From assembly GCA_007859745.1 (NCBI GenBank), contig SMLU01000001.1:310001-374000 (forward strand): 64,000 nucleotides of DNA, in the 5' to 3' direction. The notes beneath the pieces are model-generated. The model ran no database searches. It was not told the origin of the DNA and saw only the letters and a program-made list of their open reading frames with translations. Source of the stretch: Phycisphaerae bacterium RAS1. Its GTDB lineage: Bacteria > Planctomycetota > Phycisphaerae > UBA1845 > Fen-1342. Within the stretch, counting starts at the first letter, position 1; each line of letters begins with the position of its first letter. Below are positions 25,818-33,661 of the stretch, one piece after another. Made by a program: the position numbers and the translations under genes.

Positions 25818-25881
25818 AAGAAGTTCTTGGGCTCATAGGCTCTCTGCGCAGCCCCAACCCCCCCCGGAACATCGACGCGAG

Positions 25882-25887
25882 TAGTAT
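25882..25887 (+). promoter_or_regulatory. -10-like TAGTAT for leaderless cca
   Basis: TAGTAT ends seven bases before the ATG at 25895 (TCGTCGC between). No Shine-Dalgarno sequence. Confidence 0.4.
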
Positions 25888-25894
25888 TCGTCGC

Positions 25895-27166
25895 ATGGGC
25901 CCGCTGTTGGCAGTTGACCGCCCGCTCCCGCCGGATGCCGATCCGGCGATCGGCGTGATTCGCCGCCTGACGGACGCCGGCCACGTGGCACTGCTGGCGG
26001 GCGGCTGCGTGCGCGACCTGCTCCGCGACGCTGAGCCGCATGATTTCGACGTGGCCACCGACGCCCTTCCGGATCGCGTCTGCTCGCTGTTCAAGGCGAC
26101 GCGCAAGGTCGGAGTGCAATTCGGCGTCGTGCTGGTGAAGCAGCGCGGCGTCTGGGTCGAGGTGGCCACTTTTCGCAGCGATGGACCGTACGCCGACGGC
26201 CGTCATCCCGAGCACGTCACGTTTTCCGACGCCGAGCATGACGCCCGGCGGCGCGACTTCACGATCAACGGCATGTTCCTGGACCCGCTCGCGCGGCGCA
26301 TCGTGGATTACGTCGGCGGGCAAACCGACCTTCAGCGCGGCATCATCCGCGCCATCGGCGACCCGGCGGCCCGCTTCGCCGAGGATCACCTGCGGCTGAT
26401 CCGCGCCGTGCGATTCGCCGCTCGCCTGGGCTTTGAGATCGAGCCGCAGACATGGAATGCGATCGTCGCCGCCGCGTCGCAAGTCGGCCGGGTGGCTGCG
26501 GAGCGCATTCGCGAGGAACTGGAGAAGATGCTGGCCCATCCCGGCCGGGGAGGCGCGCTGCGGCTGCTCGGTGAAACCGGCCTGCTGCAGCACCTCTGGC
26601 CCCAGCCGCGCTGGGATCCGACCCAGACACCCGCGGCCGTGGAGCGACTCGCGGCGCTGCCGCCGCAGGCCGGCTTCGAGGCGGCTTTCGCCATGCTGAC
26701 GGCGCGGCACGATTCGCCGACACTCGAACGCATCGCGCGATCGCTGGCGTTCTCGAACGAGCAGCGCGAGGCGGTCGGGTGGCTGGTGGAGAAACAGGCC
26801 GTACTGGATGATGCGGACGCGCCAAGCCTGGCTGAGTTCAAAACCGTGATGGCGCACCGCGCCTTCCGCGATCTGGCCGCGATCGCCGACGCCCGTTATT
26901 CGCTCCTGCGGGACGGCGACGCGCGCCGCGCGCGCCTCGCCGCGCGAATCGCGTCGATCCGCCCGGAATCCGTGCAGCCGCCGCCGCTGGTGCGCGGCGA
27001 CGACTTGCTGGCGCTGGGCGTGCGGGCCGGGCCGGTGTACAAGCAAGTGCTGGACGAACTGTATCGACGGCAGCTCAACGAGGAGCTGCAGACTCGGGAG
27101 CAGGCCGCCGCCGCGCTGCAGGAACTGCTGCGGACGCTGCCGCAGTCGCCGGGAGAAATGCCATGA
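25895..27166 (+). CDS. cca: CCA tRNA nucleotidyltransferase / poly(A) polymerase family
   Basis: 423 residues from the ATG at 25895; the frame is open upstream through a repeat but the family starts here. Nucleotide-binding motif LLAGGCVRDLL, catalytic acids in HDFDVATD, RRRDFTINGM, and DPAARFAEDHLRLIRAVRFAARL are class II CCA-enzyme signatures. It adds or repairs the CCA end of tRNAs; whether it is a full CCA, an A-adding or a CC-adding enzyme cannot be told. The next gene overlaps its stop by four bases. Confidence 0.9.
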   Translation: MGPLLAVDRPLPPDADPAIGVIRRLTDAGHVALLAGGCVRDLLRDAEPHDFDVATDALPDRVCSLFKATRKVGVQFGVVLVKQRGVWVEVATFRSDGPYADGRHPEHVTFSDAEHDARRRDFTINGMFLDPLARRIVDYVGGQTDLQRGIIRAIGDPAARFAEDHLRLIRAVRFAARLGFEIEPQTWNAIVAAASQVGRVAAERIREELEKMLAHPGRGGALRLLGETGLLQHLWPQPRWDPTQTPAAVERLAALPPQAGFEAAFAMLTARHDSPTLERIARSLAFSNEQREAVGWLVEKQAVLDDADAPSLAEFKTVMAHRAFRDLAAIADARYSLLRDGDARRARLAARIASIRPESVQPPPLVRGDDLLALGVRAGPVYKQVLDELYRRQLNEELQTREQAAAALQELLRTLPQSPGEMP

Positions 27167-27651
27167 TCCGCCGGCTCGCCTTCTGTTTTCTGATCGCCGC
27201 CGTCGCCCTGCAGGCGGCCTGCACGCAGTCCGCGGCAGAGCCGCAGGACGACCTGGCGCCCGCCGCCCGCCCGGGTCCGATGACCGTCCGCTTTCACATC
27301 GCCTCGACCGAGGCTCACCCCGGGTGGCGCGAGATGAAGGACGAGTCCGGCCAGCGCCTGTTCGTCTCGCCCGAACCGCTGCTGACCGAGGCGGACATCG
27401 TCTCCGCCGAGGCCCTGCACGGGGCCGCCCGGAGCATCGTGCGGTTGCGGTGCAGCGGCGTCGGCGGCGACCGCCTGCGGCGCGCCACGGCGGAAAACAC
27501 CGGCAAGCACCTGGCCATTTTGATTGACGACAAGCTGCTGACGGCGCCGCTGATCCAGGCCGAAATCGCGGGCGGCGTCGCGCACATAGACGGGCGCTTT
27601 TCGCCGCAGCGTGCGTCCGAGATCGCCGAGTCCCTGAACCCCGGCCCGTAG
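27163..27651 (+). CDS. Lipoprotein with a SecD P1-head-like domain
   Basis: 162 residues. Lipobox LQAAC with Cys20. The mature part reads LFVSPEPLLTEADIVSAEAL, then HLAILIDDKLLTAPLIQAEIAGGVAHIDGRFS and RASEIAESLN, the pattern of the periplasmic head subdomain of SecD (normally part of a multi-spanning Sec accessory protein), here without membrane helices. The ATG overlaps the cca stop (ATGA), so translation is coupled to cca. Role unknown; perhaps a Sec-associated or inhibitor-like periplasmic lipoprotein. Confidence 0.7.
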   Translation: MIRRLAFCFLIAAVALQAACTQSAAEPQDDLAPAARPGPMTVRFHIASTEAHPGWREMKDESGQRLFVSPEPLLTEADIVSAEALHGAARSIVRLRCSGVGGDRLRRATAENTGKHLAILIDDKLLTAPLIQAEIAGGVAHIDGRFSPQRASEIAESLNPGP

Positions 27652-27699
27652 CGCGTCAATTGGGGGGACCGGACTCCGGCGCCTCCGGCCGGTCTTGGA

Positions 27700-27862
27700 A
27701 TGGTCTCGGCGGGCATTTCTGTCGGAACCCGCCGTGCCAAGCGGCGGGTCGACCATCCTCCGCAAACGGCGCCACACAGGCCGGAGACGTCAACCCGCCG
27801 CTTGGCGCGGCGGGTTCGGAAAAACAGCCCGCCTGCGGCGTCTGCCAAAAACTCTGGCCACG
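27700..27862 (+). repeat. Long palindromic element, copy E (inverted in the window)
   Basis: Arms near 27722-27754 and 27788-27820. Here the GTGGCCA-type end is on the right (GCCAAAAACTCTGGCCACGC, about 27843-27862). The element therefore faces the acyl-CoA dehydrogenase gene in the same way that copies A-D face theirs, with the end about 72 bases before the ATG at 27934. Confidence 0.9.
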
Positions 27863-27907
27863 CCCCGATCGCTCAAACTGGCCCGTTCGCCGGACGCTGG
27901 CGGCGGG

Positions 27908-27913
27908 TACAAT
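27908..27913 (+). promoter_or_regulatory. -10-like TACAAT for acyl-CoA dehydrogenase
   Basis: TACAAT within GGGTACAATCGACCC, 20 bases before the ATG at 27934. It lies downstream of palindrome E, so the element would sit upstream of the promoter here. Confidence 0.35.
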
Positions 27914-27933
27914 CGACCCGGAGCTCGTCACCC

Positions 27934-29148
27934 ATGATTGACACCGCCGCGGCCGACTATCAGGTACTCGTCGATACGGTTCGCGATTTCGCGCGCGCGG
28001 AGCTGATCGAAAAAGACCGCCGCTGGGACCGGGAGGAATCCTCTTGCTGCACCGAGCTGCGCCCGCTCTATGAGCTGGGCCTGCTCGCGTTGCGCGTCCC
28101 CGAAGAAGCCGGCGGGCTGGCCTGCCCGGTTGTCCCGTACGCCCACATCATCCGCGAGCTGGCCTATGCCTCGGCATCGGTGTCCGTGACGGTCGGCGTG
28201 CACAACATGGTTTGCGAAATCGTCCGGCAGTTTGCCCAGCCCGCCGTCCGCGACGAGATGCTCCCGAAGCTGGCTCAGCCCGGCAATCTGGCCGCTTTTG
28301 CGATCAGCGAACCCAACGCCGGCTCTGACCCCGCCTCCGCCTGCACGCGCGCCGAGCGCGTCCCCGGCGGCTTCCGGCTGCACGGCGCGAAAATGTGGGT
28401 GACCAACGGCATCACCGGCCGTTGGTTCGTCGTCCTGGCGCGCCTCAATGACGTCCCGCGCGCCGCCGCCCCGATGGCCCATGACGACCGCTTCGGCAGC
28501 GACGACGGCGGCCGCAGCTCGGTCGATCGCAGCCCGCCCAGAGACCTGTGCATGTTCCTGATCGACGCCGAGCAGCACGAGGTGAGGCGCAACCCGATCC
28601 ACGGCAAGCTCGGCATCCGCGGCAGCGAAACCGCCGACATGAGCCTGGATGGAGCGTTCGTGCCCGAGCAGAACCTGCTCGGCCAGCCCGGCTGGGGCAT
28701 GCGCATCGCTCTGGCTGCGCTCGACGGCGGACGCATCGGCATCGCCTCGCAGGCCGCCGGAATCGCCTCGGCCGCTCTCGACCTGATGACCGGCTACTCG
28801 CAACAGCGCGAGCAATTCGGCCGCCGCATCGCCGATTTTCAGGCCGTTCAGTGGATGCTGGCCGACAGCAAGACGGAGTTGATGGCGGCCCAGCAACTGA
28901 TCGACCGGGCGGCCTGGCTCAAGGACCAGGACCGCAGCTTCACGCAGGAAGCCTCGATGGCCAAGCTCTACACGTCGGAAGCCGCCAATCGAATCGTGTA
29001 TCGCGCCGTCCAGACCCACGGCGGCTACGGATTCGTGAACGAGTTTCGCGTCGAGCAGCTTTACCGCGACGCGCGCATCACGACCATTTACGAGGGGACC
29101 AGCGAAGTTCAGCGGCTGGTGATCGCCCGCAATCTCCTGAGGCGCTGA
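27934..29148 (+). CDS. Acyl-CoA dehydrogenase family protein
   Basis: 404 residues from the ATG at 27934. FAD/substrate motifs AFAISEPNAGSDPAS and KMWVTNGITGRWFVV; GKLGIRGSETADMSLD; YSQQREQFGRRIADFQAVQ; the C-terminal RITTIYEGTSEVQRLVIARNLLRR with the catalytic Glu in YEGTSE, as in short-chain enzymes. An insert around 190-210 (PRAAAPMAHDDRFGSDDGG) is not typical. It oxidises acyl-CoA to trans-2-enoyl-CoA with electrons to ETF. sdhB follows 134 bases later. Confidence 0.93.
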   Translation: MIDTAAADYQVLVDTVRDFARAELIEKDRRWDREESSCCTELRPLYELGLLALRVPEEAGGLACPVVPYAHIIRELAYASASVSVTVGVHNMVCEIVRQFAQPAVRDEMLPKLAQPGNLAAFAISEPNAGSDPASACTRAERVPGGFRLHGAKMWVTNGITGRWFVVLARLNDVPRAAAPMAHDDRFGSDDGGRSSVDRSPPRDLCMFLIDAEQHEVRRNPIHGKLGIRGSETADMSLDGAFVPEQNLLGQPGWGMRIALAALDGGRIGIASQAAGIASAALDLMTGYSQQREQFGRRIADFQAVQWMLADSKTELMAAQQLIDRAAWLKDQDRSFTQEASMAKLYTSEAANRIVYRAVQTHGGYGFVNEFRVEQLYRDARITTIYEGTSEVQRLVIARNLLRR

Positions 29149-29239
29149 CGCGCGCGTCGTGCCGCCCGTCGCAGGCGGGGGCCCCCGCCGGACCCGTGCC
29201 GGTCGCTCCGCGCCCCTTTCTCCAACGCCCCCCGCCCCG

Positions 29240-29245
29240 CATAAT
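29240..29245 (+). promoter_or_regulatory. -10-like CATAAT upstream of sdhB
   Basis: CATAAT within CGCATAATCTCCGCC, 37 bases before the ATG at 29283. Confidence 0.3.
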
Positions 29246-29282
29246 CTCCGCCGACGCGACCAATCTCCGAGCGGAGTCCTTC

Positions 29283-30035
29283 ATGGCGACGGCGACCTTT
29301 CGTGTCTGGCGCGGCGACGGTGGCGGCGGGAAGTATGTCGACTACCGGACCGAGGCCGGCGAAGGCATGGTCGTGCTCGATGCCATGCACCAGATTCAGG
29401 CCCAGCAGGCCCCCGACATGGCCATCCGCTGGAACTGCAAGGCCGGCAAGTGCGGCTCCTGCTCGGCGGAGATCAACGGGATGCCGCGGCTGATGTGCAT
29501 GACGCGGCTGAACCAGCTCAACCTGTCGGAGCCGGTGACGGTCGAGCCGATGAAGGCCTTTCCGCCGGTGAAGGACCTGGTGACGGACGTGTCCTGGAAT
29601 TTCCGCGTGAAACAGAAGATCAAGCGGTTTCGCCCGCGGCCGGCCGATGCGCCGGACGGCACGCACCGCATGCAGCAGATGGACGTGGACCGCGTGCAGG
29701 AATTCCGCAAGTGCATCGAGTGCTTCCTGTGCCAAGACACGTGCCATGTCCTGCGCGACCACCACAAGCACGACGAGTTCATCGGACCACGCTTCCTGGT
29801 CTACACGGCGGCGCTGGAGATGCATCCGCTCGACACGGAAGACCGCCTGCCGGAGCTGCGTCAGGCGGCCAGCATCGGCTACTGCAACATCGGTAAGTGC
29901 TGCACCAAAGTGTGTCCGGAGGAGATTCACATTACGGACAACGCGATTATTCCGCTCAAGGAGCGCGTGGCGGACCGTTACTACGATCCGTTGCGGATGT
30001 TTCTGCGGGTGCATCAGCCGAAGAAGACGGTGTAG
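29283..30035 (+). CDS. sdhB: Succinate dehydrogenase / fumarate reductase iron-sulfur subunit
   Basis: 250 residues. The N-terminal ferredoxin domain has CKAGKCGSCSAEINGMPRLMC for the [2Fe-2S] cluster. The C-terminal domain has CIECFLCQDTC and CNIGKCCTKVC for the other clusters. Its form is that of the actinobacterial/fumarate-reductase-like group. It passes electrons between the flavoprotein subunit and quinone. The A and C/D subunits are not in this window, so the operon is split. A 251-codon frame with a clean start; a GTAGCGAG-type repeat begins just after the stop. Confidence 0.93.
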   Translation: MATATFRVWRGDGGGGKYVDYRTEAGEGMVVLDAMHQIQAQQAPDMAIRWNCKAGKCGSCSAEINGMPRLMCMTRLNQLNLSEPVTVEPMKAFPPVKDLVTDVSWNFRVKQKIKRFRPRPADAPDGTHRMQQMDVDRVQEFRKCIECFLCQDTCHVLRDHHKHDEFIGPRFLVYTAALEMHPLDTEDRLPELRQAASIGYCNIGKCCTKVCPEEIHITDNAIIPLKERVADRYYDPLRMFLRVHQPKKTV

Positions 30036-30046
30036 GGGGAGCAGCG

Positions 30047-30132
30047 AGTGTCGAGTAGCGAGTAGCGAGTTGAAGACGCCGGCGACGCTTGTGGCTTCTG
30101 TTTTCAACTAGCTACTTGCTACTCGCTACTCT
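30047..30132. repeat. Inverted GAGTAGCGAG repeat pair
   Basis: GAGTGTCGAGTAGCGAGTAG continuing to TTGAA (30047-30075) faces TTCAACTAGCTACTTGCTAC continuing to CTACTC (30104-30132). A direct-repeat version with the same GTAGCGAGTT unit is at 62344-62410. It fills the space between sdhB and the TPR gene. Confidence 0.85.
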
Positions 30133-30152
30133 GAACTTCGCCGGAGCGGACC

Positions 30153-30659
30153 ATGTTTGACCTGAAACCCATCTCGCCCGAAGCCCTGCCGCGGGCGCTG
30201 GAAAAGGCCGAGCGCTATCGGCTGCTGAATGAGCCGCGGCAGGCGGAGAGCATCTGTCGCGATGTGCTGCGCACTGATCCTGAGAATCAGCAGGCGCTGG
30301 CGACGCTGCTCTTGTCACTGACCGACCAGTTTCATGAGGGGTTCGGCGTCGGCGCCGAGGCGGCCCGGAGCATCATCCCCAGGCTTCGCGGCGAATATGA
30401 GCGCGCCTATTTCGCCGGCGTAATCTCGGAGCGCTGGGGGCGACACCTGCTCGCCAGTGGCGTGCCGGGACAGGCGGCGCGCGACTGGCTGCGCAGCGCC
30501 ATGAGCGCCTTCGAAGATGCCATCGAGCACAGCCCCGCCGGCAATGAAGACGCGGCCCTGCGCTGGAACGCGTGCGCGCGCGTACTGATGCAGCTAGAGC
30601 AGCAAGCCCCGCGCGACGCCCAGGAAGCCCGCAGCGCCGGCGATCTGCCGCTGCATTGA
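30153..30659 (+). CDS. TPR-like protein of unknown function
   Basis: 168 residues with a CGGAG sequence before the ATG. ALEKAERYRLLNEPRQAESICRDVLRTDPENQQALATLLLSL is one tetratricopeptide-like repeat; the rest is helical (AARDWLRSAMSAFEDAIEHS). No signal peptide, so cytoplasmic. TPRs mediate protein contacts. No partner is evident; the next gene is on the opposite strand. Confidence 0.7.
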   Translation: MFDLKPISPEALPRALEKAERYRLLNEPRQAESICRDVLRTDPENQQALATLLLSLTDQFHEGFGVGAEAARSIIPRLRGEYERAYFAGVISERWGRHLLASGVPGQAARDWLRSAMSAFEDAIEHSPAGNEDAALRWNACARVLMQLEQQAPRDAQEARSAGDLPLH

Positions 30660-30690
30660 GGCGGTCGCGCCCGGCCCGCGTGCGAGTTTG

Positions 30691-30827
30691 GTAGCGGCCG
30701 GCCCCCGCGCCGGCCGTCGGACGCCGCGGAACATCCGGTGCCGCGCTTCTGCACAGCGGGGGAGCTTTTGTTGAACCTCTGAACGGATTTCCTACGATCG
30801 ACGGCCGGCACGGGGGCCGGCCGCTAC
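30691..30827. repeat. Face-to-face GTAG hairpin pair (CGGCCGGCCCC type)
   Basis: GTAGCGGCCGGCCCCCGCGC continuing CGGCCGTCGG (30691-30720) and its inverted copy at 30799-30827, ending CCGCTAC. The 78-base spacer (GGAACATCCGGTGCC...) is not repeated elsewhere that I can see. It lies between convergent genes. Confidence 0.8.
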
Positions 30828-30849
30828 CGCCCGAAGCGCCAATCGTCCG

Positions 30850-32235
30850 TCAGACGAGCGCTCTGCCGCGCATGTCCGCCGGCGGCGACTGGCCCATCAG
30901 CTTCAGGATCGTCGGCGCCACGTCGTAAATGGACGCGTCGCGGCGGCCGGCGGCCAGCGACGGATGCGACAGGATGTACATCCCCTGCTGGGCGTGATTC
31001 GCGTCATCCGGGCCAGTGTCATTTTCATAAGTGTAGATGTCGGGATTGCCGATCGTCCCCACGCTGCGCCAGTGCAGATCGCCGAAGATCACGATCAGAT
31101 CCGGCGGAACGCCGTTGCATTTTTTGTACACGTTTTCCGGCCGGTAGACGCGCGTGCCCATGGGCCGGCCCTTCGGATCGGGCACGGCTTCGAGCCTGGC
31201 GATCAGCTCGTCGCGCAGTGTCTCATACTCCCCCGGCTGGACGATGCCGCCCGGCTCGCGGCCGGCCTTGTTGATGAAACAGCGTCCGTAGTAGCCCCCC
31301 TCACCCCAGACGCGCGTCCGCGTCCAGTCCACGTCGGAGAATTCGAATTTGCGCTTTCCGGCGATAGGCGTCTTCATTTTCAGATAGCCCTCGCGGATCA
31401 ACCAGTCGTTGAAGCACAGGCCGCCGTCCATACGCTTGGCGCCGTGGTCGGATACGACCCAGATGGCCGTCGTCTGCGGATCGAACTGCGTCAGCAGCTC
31501 GCCGATTTTCCCGTCGAGGTGCACGTAGTAATCGTGAATCGCGTTCTCGAAGGCGTTGCCGCGCTCGTAGCGGTGATGCTGCGGGTCCAGATGCTGCCAG
31601 TAGCCGTGGTGGATGCGGTCGGTCCCCATCTCGACCATCCAGAACAGATCCCACGGCCGCGTCGCCAGGAGATGGCGACACACCTTGAACCGCTTGTCGG
31701 TCATCTCGTAAATCTGCTTGAGCAGCCAGGCCTTGTCGTCCGTGCGAAAGCCCTTCACGTCGAAGTAGTACTCGCCCACCAGGTTCGCGATCTCTTCCTT
31801 GAGCTGCGGCGGATGAGCGTACGGGCTGTCGATCGAAGGCGTCAGAAAGCACGTGATCTGCACGCCCGGCGGCGGCTGGGTGATTGGAAACGTCTGCGGC
31901 ACGCCCACGGTGATCGACTGCTTGCCGGTCTTGCCGAGAATGTCCCAGACGCGCGGCTCGCGGATTTCGAGGTTGGTCGCGATGCCGAGGTTTTCGTACG
32001 ACCAGTCACGGCGATTGCGAAAGCCGTAGACGCCCAGCGTGCCGGGGTCTTTGCTGGTGGCCATGCAGCTCCACGCCGGCACGGTGATGGGCGGCATGCA
32101 GCTTTCGAGATGGCCGTGCAGGCCTGACCGCATCAGCCGCCGCAGGTTGGGCAATTCCTCGACCCAGCGGTCGAAAACCAGGCTCGGCTCGGCACAATCG
32201 AGCCCGATGACGGCGACTTTCTGAACGACGGGCAT
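30850..32235 (-). CDS. Alkaline phosphatase superfamily (type I phosphodiesterase/nucleotide pyrophosphatase)
   Basis: 461 residues with AGGAG before the ATG. Metal-site elements: VAVIGLDCAEPSLVF, the nucleophile region PPITVPAWSCMATSKDPGTLGVYGF, MGTDRIHHGYWQ, and VVSDHGAKRMDGG. These fit the phosphodiesterase branch of the superfamily. No signal peptide, so it is probably cytoplasmic. The substrate is unknown; relatives are often annotated as AP-family hydrolases of nucleotide-like phosphodiesters. The LOR/SDH gene lies upstream on the same strand, 36 bases away. Confidence 0.88.
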   Translation of the reverse strand: MPVVQKVAVIGLDCAEPSLVFDRWVEELPNLRRLMRSGLHGHLESCMPPITVPAWSCMATSKDPGTLGVYGFRNRRDWSYENLGIATNLEIREPRVWDILGKTGKQSITVGVPQTFPITQPPPGVQITCFLTPSIDSPYAHPPQLKEEIANLVGEYYFDVKGFRTDDKAWLLKQIYEMTDKRFKVCRHLLATRPWDLFWMVEMGTDRIHHGYWQHLDPQHHRYERGNAFENAIHDYYVHLDGKIGELLTQFDPQTTAIWVVSDHGAKRMDGGLCFNDWLIREGYLKMKTPIAGKRKFEFSDVDWTRTRVWGEGGYYGRCFINKAGREPGGIVQPGEYETLRDELIARLEAVPDPKGRPMGTRVYRPENVYKKCNGVPPDLIVIFGDLHWRSVGTIGNPDIYTYENDTGPDDANHAQQGMYILSHPSLAAGRRDASIYDVAPTILKLMGQSPPADMRGRALV

Positions 32236-32271
32236 GGCGGCTCCTGCTCAAGCGGACGAGGCGCGGATTCG

Positions 32272-33492
32272 TCAGCGCATCAGTAGATCAACCTCGTGCA
32301 CCAGCTCGCGGAAAAACGGCTCCACGTCCGTCACCAGCCCGATCGTCTGGAACGAGCCGCGGTCCGAGAGCTTCGTCAGCACCGATGGATTGATGTCCAC
32401 GCACACCGCCGGAATCCACGCCGGCAGAATGTTGCCGGTCGCGATCGAGTGCAGCCCGGATGCGACCATCAGCACGAAGCCGACATTCTTGATTCCCGCC
32501 CGCATGCGATCCTGCGCGACGAGCATGTCCGTAATCACGTCCGGCAGCGGCCCATCGTCGCGCACCGATCCGGCCAGGACGTACTCGACGCCGTGCTTCA
32601 CGCAGGCGTGCATGATGCCGCTCTTGAGCAGCCCCTTCTGCACGGCGGCGGGAATCCCGCCGGCGCGGCGGATGGTGTTGATCGCGCGCAGGTGATGCTC
32701 GTGGCCGGTGTCGGCCAGCGTGGCCTTCTCGATGTAGACGCCCAGGCTCGTGCCATAGAGCGCGTGCTCGCAGTCATGAACGGCAAGGGCGTTGCCGGCG
32801 AACAGCACGTTGACCAGGCCGCGCTGGATCAGGTGGACGACGTGATCGCTGCTGCCCGTGTGCACAACCGCCGGCCCGGCGACCAGCAGCAGCCGCTTGC
32901 CGTCGTTGTGGCACTGCACCATCAGCTTGGCGCACTGGCGGATGATGGCGTTCTTGGGCTTCTCGGTTGATATCTCGGAGGCCATGAACTCGAACACGCC
33001 CTTTTCGCGCGAGCGCTCGAAGGGCACGACGCGCACACCGCGATGGCCGCGGACCAGGCGGTCGCCGCGCTTCACGCTCGCGACCGGCACGCAGCGAAAG
33101 CCGCCGTCGGACCCGAGCGAGACGCCGCAGTCCATCTCCTGATCGCGGACCTCAACCCACTGGCCGCCGTGGCGGATGAAGGTCTGCATGTTGGTCGAGG
33201 AGTAGAAATCTTCGGGAAACGCGCCGTCCATGTCGGCGGCGGAAATCTCGGCGTCCTGGACGCTGCGGATGAGCGCGCCGTGCTGCTGAAGCTGGTGCAG
33301 AAGCTCGCCCAGCGCGGCTTCGTCCTCGGCGCTGACCTCCAGCCGGGCGTGGCTGCGGTCGTTGCGGCTCTGGCCGACGTGGACTTCGAGGATCCTGAAG
33401 TCGCCGCCGAACGAGATGATGTCGTCCAGCACGCGCGTGAAGACCAGCGAGTCGATGATGTGGCCTTCGAGCGTGATTTCTTCGGTTGGCAT
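32272..33492 (-). CDS. LOR/SDH-domain protein (TIGR00300; possible ornithine cyclodeaminase)
   Basis: 406 residues from the ATG at 33492. The N-terminal part (EEITLEGHIIDSLVFTRVLDDI, FRILEVHVGQSRNDRSHARL) and the C-terminal Rossmann part (LLVAGPAVVHTGSSDHVVHLI, VLFAGNALAVHDCEHAL, TGNILPAWIPAVCVDINPS) match TIGR00300 throughout. In cyanobacterial arginine-degrading fusions this domain is linked to ornithine-to-proline conversion, so a role in arginine/ornithine breakdown is plausible. This copy stands alone, without the guanidine-hydrolase domain. TACAAT lies six bases before the start. Confidence 0.85.
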   Translation of the reverse strand: MPTEEITLEGHIIDSLVFTRVLDDIISFGGDFRILEVHVGQSRNDRSHARLEVSAEDEAALGELLHQLQQHGALIRSVQDAEISAADMDGAFPEDFYSSTNMQTFIRHGGQWVEVRDQEMDCGVSLGSDGGFRCVPVASVKRGDRLVRGHRGVRVVPFERSREKGVFEFMASEISTEKPKNAIIRQCAKLMVQCHNDGKRLLLVAGPAVVHTGSSDHVVHLIQRGLVNVLFAGNALAVHDCEHALYGTSLGVYIEKATLADTGHEHHLRAINTIRRAGGIPAAVQKGLLKSGIMHACVKHGVEYVLAGSVRDDGPLPDVITDMLVAQDRMRAGIKNVGFVLMVASGLHSIATGNILPAWIPAVCVDINPSVLTKLSDRGSFQTIGLVTDVEPFFRELVHEVDLLMR

Positions 33493-33498
33493 CAGCGG

Positions 33499-33504
33499 AT
33501 TGTA
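33499..33504 (-). promoter_or_regulatory. -10-like TACAAT for the leaderless LOR/SDH gene
   Basis: Minus-strand TACAAT ends six bases before the ATG at 33492 (CCGCTG between). Confidence 0.45.
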
Positions 33505-33578
33505 ACGCGGCGCTGCGCCGCCGTGGGACCGGCCGAACGCCGTAGCCACTCTCGCGCTTCGCGCTGGTGACGCATTGT

Positions 33579-33637
33579 CCGAGCCGCGACCGTGAGGGAG
33601 CGGACTGGAGAACCGCTTGCTTACGCGCGCGGCTCGG
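33579..33637 (+). repeat. 61-bp-type inverted-end element
   Basis: CCGAGCCGCGACCGTGAGGG ... CGCGGCTCGG as at 21376, two bases shorter inside. It lies between the LOR/SDH start and the end of the HlyD-like gene. Confidence 0.88.
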
Positions 33638-33661
33638 ATCGGAGCGACGGACACGGGGTGG

